Assembly: GCF_025195095.1 (NCBI RefSeq)
Contig: NZ_JANAVZ010000005.1
Location: forward strand, 248,001 to 312,000
Length of the DNA stretch: 64,000 bases
Source: Paracoccus maritimus
GTDB lineage: Bacteria > Pseudomonadota > Alphaproteobacteria > Rhodobacterales > Rhodobacteraceae
Direction: 5' to 3'
The notes under the pieces are model-generated. The model saw only the letters and a program-made list of their open reading frames with translations, made no database searches and was not told where the DNA came from. Both the position numbers and the translations under genes were made by a program. Positions 60,073 to 64,000 of the stretch are shown in pieces; position 1 is the stretch's first letter; each line of letters starts with the position of its first letter.

Positions 60073-60987
60073 CTATAGGCCGCCTTCGCCTTGCCGAAGG
60101 CCGCGCGGTGTCACACGCGGTTCGGTCGAACGGATCAGGCTGCCCGCACCGTGTTCGGTGAAAAGTTCCAGAAGACAGGCATTGGGAACCCGGCCATCAA
60201 GGATCACGACGGCACGCACGCCGTCCTCGATCGCCTTCAGGGCGGTTTCGGTCTTCGGAATCATGCCGCCGCCGATCCGGCCGTCGGCGATCATCTCGCG
60301 GACCTGATCGGGGTGCAGTTGCGTCACCACCTCGCCGGTCTCGTCCTTGACGCCCGCGACATCGGTCAGCAGCAACAGCCGGTCGGCCTTCAAGGCACCG
60401 GCGATCGCGCCGGCAGCGGTGTCGCCATTGACGTTGAAGGTCTCGTTGTCCTCCATGCCAGTGGCCACAGGTGCACAAACCGGGATCATGCCTGCGGTAT
60501 ACAGATCGCGGATGATCTGGATGTTCATTTCCACGGGCCGGCCCACGAAGCCCAACTCGGGGTCATCGGCCTCGCAGACCATCATGTCGTCATCCTTGCC
60601 GCTGATACCAACGGCGCGCCCGCCCGCGTCGTTGATCGCCTGCACGATGCGTTTGTTCACCAGACCGGACAGCACCATTTCGACCACTTCGACGGTTTCC
60701 TTGGTGGTCACGCGCTTGCCCCGCACAAAGCGGCTTTCGATTCCCAGCTTGGCCAGCAGGTCGTTGATCATGGGGCCACCGCCATGACAGACGATCGGAT
60801 TCATGCCAACCTGCTTCATCAGGACGATATCGCGGGCGAATTCGGCCATTGCCTCGTCGTCGCCCATCGCATTGCCGCCGAACTTGACCACGACGACTGC
60901 GTTGGAATAGCGCTGCAGATAGGGCAGGGCCTCTGACAATGTGCGCGCGGTGGCGATCCAGTCCCGGTTCATCTTCTGTTTTTTCAT
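60073..60987 (-). CDS. argB: acetylglutamate kinase
   Basis: Phosphorylates N-acetyl-L-glutamate in arginine synthesis, 304 residues. Landmarks: [79 protein letters not shown] and [15 protein letters not shown]. The sensitive arginine-feedback form has an extra N-terminal helix; residues 1-27 ([21 protein letters not shown]) could serve that. Last gene of the yidC-MOSC-engB-argB operon. The 49-base gap upstream can form two alternative hairpins. Confidence 0.97.
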   Translation of the reverse strand: MKKQKMNRDWIATARTLSEALPYLQRYSNAVVVVKFGGNAMGDDEAMAEFARDIVLMKQVGMNPIVCHGGGPMINDLLAKLGIESRFVRGKRVTTKETVEVVEMVLSGLVNKRIVQAINDAGGRAVGISGKDDDMMVCEADDPELGFVGRPVEMNIQIIRDLYTAGMIPVCAPVATGMEDNETFNVNGDTAAGAIAGALKADRLLLLTDVAGVKDETGEVVTQLHPDQVREMIADGRIGGGMIPKTETALKAIEDGVRAVVILDGRVPNACLLELFTEHGAGSLIRSTEPRVTPRGLRQGEGGL

Positions 60988-60997
60988 CCCTAAAGGC

Positions 60998-61038
60998 CCC
61001 TGTGCGACAGGGCGGACCCTAGGACGGCGCGCCCTGTC
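60998..61038 (-). promoter_or_regulatory. mutually exclusive hairpins between engB and argB
   Basis: Hairpin A pairs 61006-61014 with 61030-61038 (9 bp, GACAGGGCG/CGCCCTGTC), covering the engB stop. Hairpin B pairs 60998-61003 with 61007-61012 (CCCTGT-GCG-ACAGGG). They share 61007-61012, so only one can form; B lies 10 bases before the argB ATG. Resembles an attenuator switch. Confidence 0.45.
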
Positions 61039-61687
61039 AGTCCAGACCGGCGATGATCGCCCGCAGTGTCGCGATGCCTTCGCCCTTTTCCGACGATGTG
61101 GCGACCAGTTGCGGAAAGGCGGCGGGGTGCTTCTGCAACTCGGCCTCGACCTGTGCCAGAACCGACTTGATCGCGTTCGGACCCAGCTTGTCGGCCTTGG
61201 TCAGAACGACCTGAAACGGCACGGCGGATCTGTCCAGAAGGGTCATGATCTCGTGGTCGACCGGTTTCACGCCATGTCTGGCGTCGATCAGGCAAAAGGC
61301 CCGGCGCAGCGTCGGGCGGCCCGCCAGGTAGGATTTCAGCAGCGCCTGCCATTTCGCAACGACGGCGATCGGTGCCTTGGCGAAGCCATAGCCCGGAAGA
61401 TCGACCAGATAGCCGTGATCGCCAAGCGTGAAATAGTTGATCTCTTGCGTTCGGCCCGGTGTGTTCGAGGCACGGGCCAAGCCCTTGCGACCGGTCAGCG
61501 CATTGATAAGGCTGGACTTGCCGACATTGCTACGGCCGGCAAAGCAGACCTCTGGCCGATCCGCGGCCGGCAAACCGTCCATCGCAACCACGCCCTTGAC
61601 GAAATCAACCGGGCCCGCGAACAGCAGGCGGGCGGCCTCGGCCTGATCGGCATCGGGTTCGGGGGCACAGGGGAAGGCGACTTTCAT
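61037..61687 (-). CDS. engB: ribosome biogenesis GTPase EngB (YihA/YsxC)
   Basis: Essential GTPase of 50S assembly, 216 residues. G1 [22 protein letters not shown]2 [16 protein letters not shown]3 [12 protein letters not shown]4 [11 protein letters not shown]5 [13 protein letters not shown]. Overlaps the MOSC gene by ATGA. Normal for alphaproteobacteria. Confidence 0.97.
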   Translation of the reverse strand: MKVAFPCAPEPDADQAEAARLLFAGPVDFVKGVVAMDGLPAADRPEVCFAGRSNVGKSSLINALTGRKGLARASNTPGRTQEINYFTLGDHGYLVDLPGYGFAKAPIAVVAKWQALLKSYLAGRPTLRRAFCLIDARHGVKPVDHEIMTLLDRSAVPFQVVLTKADKLGPNAIKSVLAQVEAELQKHPAAFPQLVATSSEKGEGIATLRAIIAGLD

Positions 61688-62445
61688 GCGGCAATCCTAT
61701 CCCCGATGGCGATGTTCCCGCCGGTGACAACTTCGGCGAAAATGCCGAACTCGGTGTGCCCATAAAGACGTTCCAGCGTTGCGACCATATCCAGATCGCG
61801 CTGACCGGTGTCGGTGTCAGAGCTGGTCGCATCGCACCGGCCGATATGATCCGTCACGCGAAGCTCGACATCGCCGATAGTCAGAATCTGTCCGATCATG
61901 TCGCGTTCCGCAAAGGGCTGCCACCCGTCGATCCACAGATTGCCACGCCAGCGATGGATCCCCAGCGTGTGACCAATTTCCTGTTCCAGCTGCGCGAGGC
62001 TGGTCATCGACAGGATCGAGATCCAAGGCCATTTGTTGTCGGTCCAGATCGCCGCGCCCCTGACCAGCCGCGATGCAGCCCCGGAATCGGCAGGCCATAT
62101 TGGCCGCAGCCAGTCCAGCAGTCTTTCCTGCTCGGTCTCGGGATCGAAGGTCAGGCCGGGCAGCGCGGGATGCGTCAGCGCGATGCGTTTGTCCTGCCAG
62201 CCGCCACTGATCGCCTGCACCAGCGGTGAGGCGATGCCCCGCACGAAGCAGGACTTGGGCAGCCAGCGATCAGGCTGGCCTGCCGTTTCGCTGGCGCGCG
62301 CATTGCGTTCACCCCGTTCGGTGACGACCGCGAATTCGCGGTCGCCGGGCAGGCGGCGTGCGGCGATCAACGTGACCCTGTCCAGCCCCTCGCCGCCGAT
62401 CGACTTGATCGGATGTCGGCGGATATGGGCCAGGTGGCCTGTCAC
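61684..62445 (-). CDS. MOSC domain-containing protein
   Basis: Molybdenum cofactor sulfurase C-terminal (MOSC) domain protein, 253 residues. N-terminal beta-barrel: LAHIRRHPIKSIGGEGLDRV. MOSC part: WRGNLWIDGWQPFAERDM, LRVTDHIGRCDATSSDTDTG, with the conserved Cys in GRCDATS. Probably a molybdenum-cofactor-linked oxidoreductase component similar to YcbX. Overlaps yidC and engB genes by ATGA on both sides. Confidence 0.92.
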   Translation of the reverse strand: MTGHLAHIRRHPIKSIGGEGLDRVTLIAARRLPGDREFAVVTERGERNARASETAGQPDRWLPKSCFVRGIASPLVQAISGGWQDKRIALTHPALPGLTFDPETEQERLLDWLRPIWPADSGAASRLVRGAAIWTDNKWPWISILSMTSLAQLEQEIGHTLGIHRWRGNLWIDGWQPFAERDMIGQILTIGDVELRVTDHIGRCDATSSDTDTGQRDLDMVATLERLYGHTEFGIFAEVVTGGNIAIGDRIAA

Positions 62446-64000
62446 TTGCCTTTGCCCTTGCTGTTGACCTTGTCATCCGGCTGGCCGTTCTTCGCCGCGT
62501 TCACCCGCGGTCGCTTCGGCATCGCGGCCTTGATATTTCCGAACAGGTCGGGGCGGTGGCCGTGCATCGACATGATCGAATACTGCTGGATGATGGTGAT
62601 TGTGTTGTTGGTGATCCAGTACAGCACCAGCCCCGAGGCGAAGCCGCCCAGCATGAACATGAACACCCACGGCATCCACGCAAAGATCATTTTCTGTGCG
62701 GGGTCGGTCGGGGTTGGGTTCAGCCGTTGCTGCATCCACATGCTGATCCCCAGCGCGATCGCCAGAGCCGGCAGCGACAACGAGTGCAGCAGCGTTCCCT
62801 GGGCGGGCGGCGAGAAGGGTAGCAACCCGAACAGGTTCAGCAGGCTTGAGGGGTCGGGCGCGGCGAGGTCGCGAATCCAGCCGATCCACGGCGCGTGCCG
62901 CAGTTCGATCGTGACGAAGATCACCTTGTAGAGCGCAAAGAAGATCGGGATCTGCAGCAGCACCGGAAGGCAGCCCGCGGCCGGGTTCACCTTCTGGGTC
63001 TTGTACAGCTCCATGACCTCTTTCTGATACTTCATCCGGTCGTCGCCGGTGCGTTCCTTGATGGCCTCCATCTCGGGCTGCAGTTCCTTCATCTTCGCCA
63101 TCGAGATGTAGGATTTGCGCGCCAGCGGGAAGACCAGCAGCTTCAGGATGAAGGTCAGCGCGATGATCGACCAACCCATGTTGCCGATATGCGTGTTCAG
63201 CCAGTGCAGCAGGCTGAAGATCGGTTTCGTCAGGAAATAGAACCAGCCCCAGTCGATCGAGTCGACGAAACGCTGGATGCCGGGATCTTCCTCGTAGCCG
63301 CGAATGATCTCGGTCACCTTTGCGCCGGCAAAAAGATAGCCGGTCGTGCTGGCCTGCGCGCCGGGCTGAACCGTCTGCAGCGGATAGCGGGCTTCGGTCT
63401 GATAGATATCCGCGTTCTCGGCGTACTTGACGACGGCGGTAAATGCTTGGCCCGGTGCCGGTGCCAGCGTGGTCATCCAGTACTTGTCGGTAAAGCCGAT
63501 CCAGCCGTTTTCATTCACGTCGATCACCTCGGCGCGGCCTTCGCGGGCCACCGGATCAAGATCGACGATGTTCTTGTATTTCAGCTCTATCAGCTCGCCG
63601 TCATGCATGCCGACCGCGCCCTCGAACAGAACGAAGAAGTTCTGGGTGTCGGGCCGTCCGTGACGGGCTATGATGCCATAGGGCGCAGCGCTGAAGCTGC
63701 TTTCGCCGTTGTTCTGAACGCTCTGGTTCACCGTGAAGAGATAGTCTTCGTCCAGTTCGAAGATCCGGCGGAAAACCTGGCCCGCGCCGTTGTCCCAGGC
63801 CAGCGTGACGGGCTGGCCGGGTGCCAGAGTATCGCCGGATTCCACGCGCCAGATTGTTGCCGGACCGGGCACCAAAGCGGGATCCACGCCGGGGCCTGGT
63901 GTCCAGCCATAGACTGCGTAATAGGGCTTGGCGCCAGCGGCGTCGATTGAGGGATCTGCTGTCGCAGATGACGGGGCAAGCAGCCGGACATCCGGGGAAT
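62442..64000 (-). CDS. yidC: membrane protein insertase YidC (partial, N-terminus beyond the window)
   Basis: Inserts and folds inner-membrane proteins alone or with SecYEG. The frame is open to the right edge; the visible part is about 519 residues and lacks the first helix. The periplasmic domain has YYAVYGWTPGPGVDPALVP, SGDTLAPGQPVTLAWDNGAGQ, and KYAENADIYQTEARYP. The five-helix core has WSIIALTFILKLLVFPLARKSY (with the conserved Arg inside the groove), MELYKTQKVNPAAGCLPVLLQIPIF-type block and FVLYWITNNTITIIQQY-type block. C-terminus basic (KGKGK). Next genes MOSC, engB and argB follow in the same operon. Confidence 0.96.
   Translation of the reverse strand, partial: SPDVRLLAPSSATADPSIDAAGAKPYYAVYGWTPGPGVDPALVPGPATIWRVESGDTLAPGQPVTLAWDNGAGQVFRRIFELDEDYLFTVNQSVQNNGESSFSAAPYGIIARHGRPDTQNFFVLFEGAVGMHDGELIELKYKNIVDLDPVAREGRAEVIDVNENGWIGFTDKYWMTTLAPAPGQAFTAVVKYAENADIYQTEARYPLQTVQPGAQASTTGYLFAGAKVTEIIRGYEEDPGIQRFVDSIDWGWFYFLTKPIFSLLHWLNTHIGNMGWSIIALTFILKLLVFPLARKSYISMAKMKELQPEMEAIKERTGDDRMKYQKEVMELYKTQKVNPAAGCLPVLLQIPIFFALYKVIFVTIELRHAPWIGWIRDLAAPDPSSLLNLFGLLPFSPPAQGTLLHSLSLPALAIALGISMWMQQRLNPTPTDPAQKMIFAWMPWVFMFMLGGFASGLVLYWITNNTITIIQQYSIMSMHGHRPDLFGNIKAAMPKRPRVNAAKNGQPDDKVNSKGKGK

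Overview
The window is a continuous stretch of chromosome from a GC-rich alphaproteobacterium, most likely a Rhodobacteraceae member close to Paracoccus. The signs are: aerobic cobaltochelatase genes (cobS, cobT), the CckA phosphorelay kinase, TTAA-N7-TTAA CtrA boxes, a GAAC-N7-GAAC SOS box in front of recA, the ATP12 chaperone, DUF1467, a Bpt leucyl-transferase and a LuxR/LuxI pair. Genes are dense, with many 4-base ATGA overlaps. I see no rRNA, tRNA, CRISPR array, insertion sequence, prophage or integrase.

Layout. 0-3.7 kb: the 5' part of ugpB, a DUF808 membrane protein, and an ECF sigma / anti-sigma / fasciclin module. 3.8-7.5 kb: cobS and cobT, split by an opposite-strand NADPH:FMN-reductase-like gene. 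7.5-15.2 kb: a CLC-type chloride protein, a small membrane protein, a GT8 glycosyltransferase with an NAD-dependent epimerase, a D-lactate dehydrogenase-type flavoprotein, a GH25 lysozyme lipoprotein and a CPBP protease. 15.3-26.3 kb: aspS, a DUF1800/DUF1501 export pair, a GNAT enzyme, a receiver protein, methylmalonyl-CoA epimerase and several membrane or conserved unknown genes. 26.3-36.7 kb: ilvH/ilvB, bpt, glnE, a c-di-GMP-type glycosyltransferase, carA and yqeY. 37-46 kb: an RsmB-like methyltransferase, cckA, a sulfotransferase, recA, alaS, and a class II amidotransferase. 47-52.3 kb: the distal ribosomal cluster rplO-secY-adk-rpsM-rpsK-rpoA-rplQ, starting from its own promoter. 52.6-54 kb: a luxR-luxI quorum-sensing pair. 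54-58 kb: rarA-crcB-rluC-HAD-atp12. 58-64 kb: an orphan amino-acid binding protein, a SixA-like phosphatase, and the operon yidC-MOSC-engB-argB read leftwards, with yidC running off the right edge.

The most interesting points are regulatory. A glycosyltransferase with an N-terminal MshEN (c-di-GMP-binding type) domain has a perfect CtrA box 44 bases before its start. A second perfect CtrA box lies before cckA, the kinase at the top of the CtrA pathway, and a 7/8 match lies before a stand-alone receiver gene. The luxR/luxI pair is in the same window, so quorum sensing, CtrA and c-di-GMP could converge on one polysaccharide enzyme; this is inference. The fasciclin gene has a 14-base arm (13 matches) able to bury its Shine-Dalgarno sequence. 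Candidate leaderless starts are visible at luxR, glnE and perhaps rarA, and argB is preceded by two mutually exclusive hairpins.
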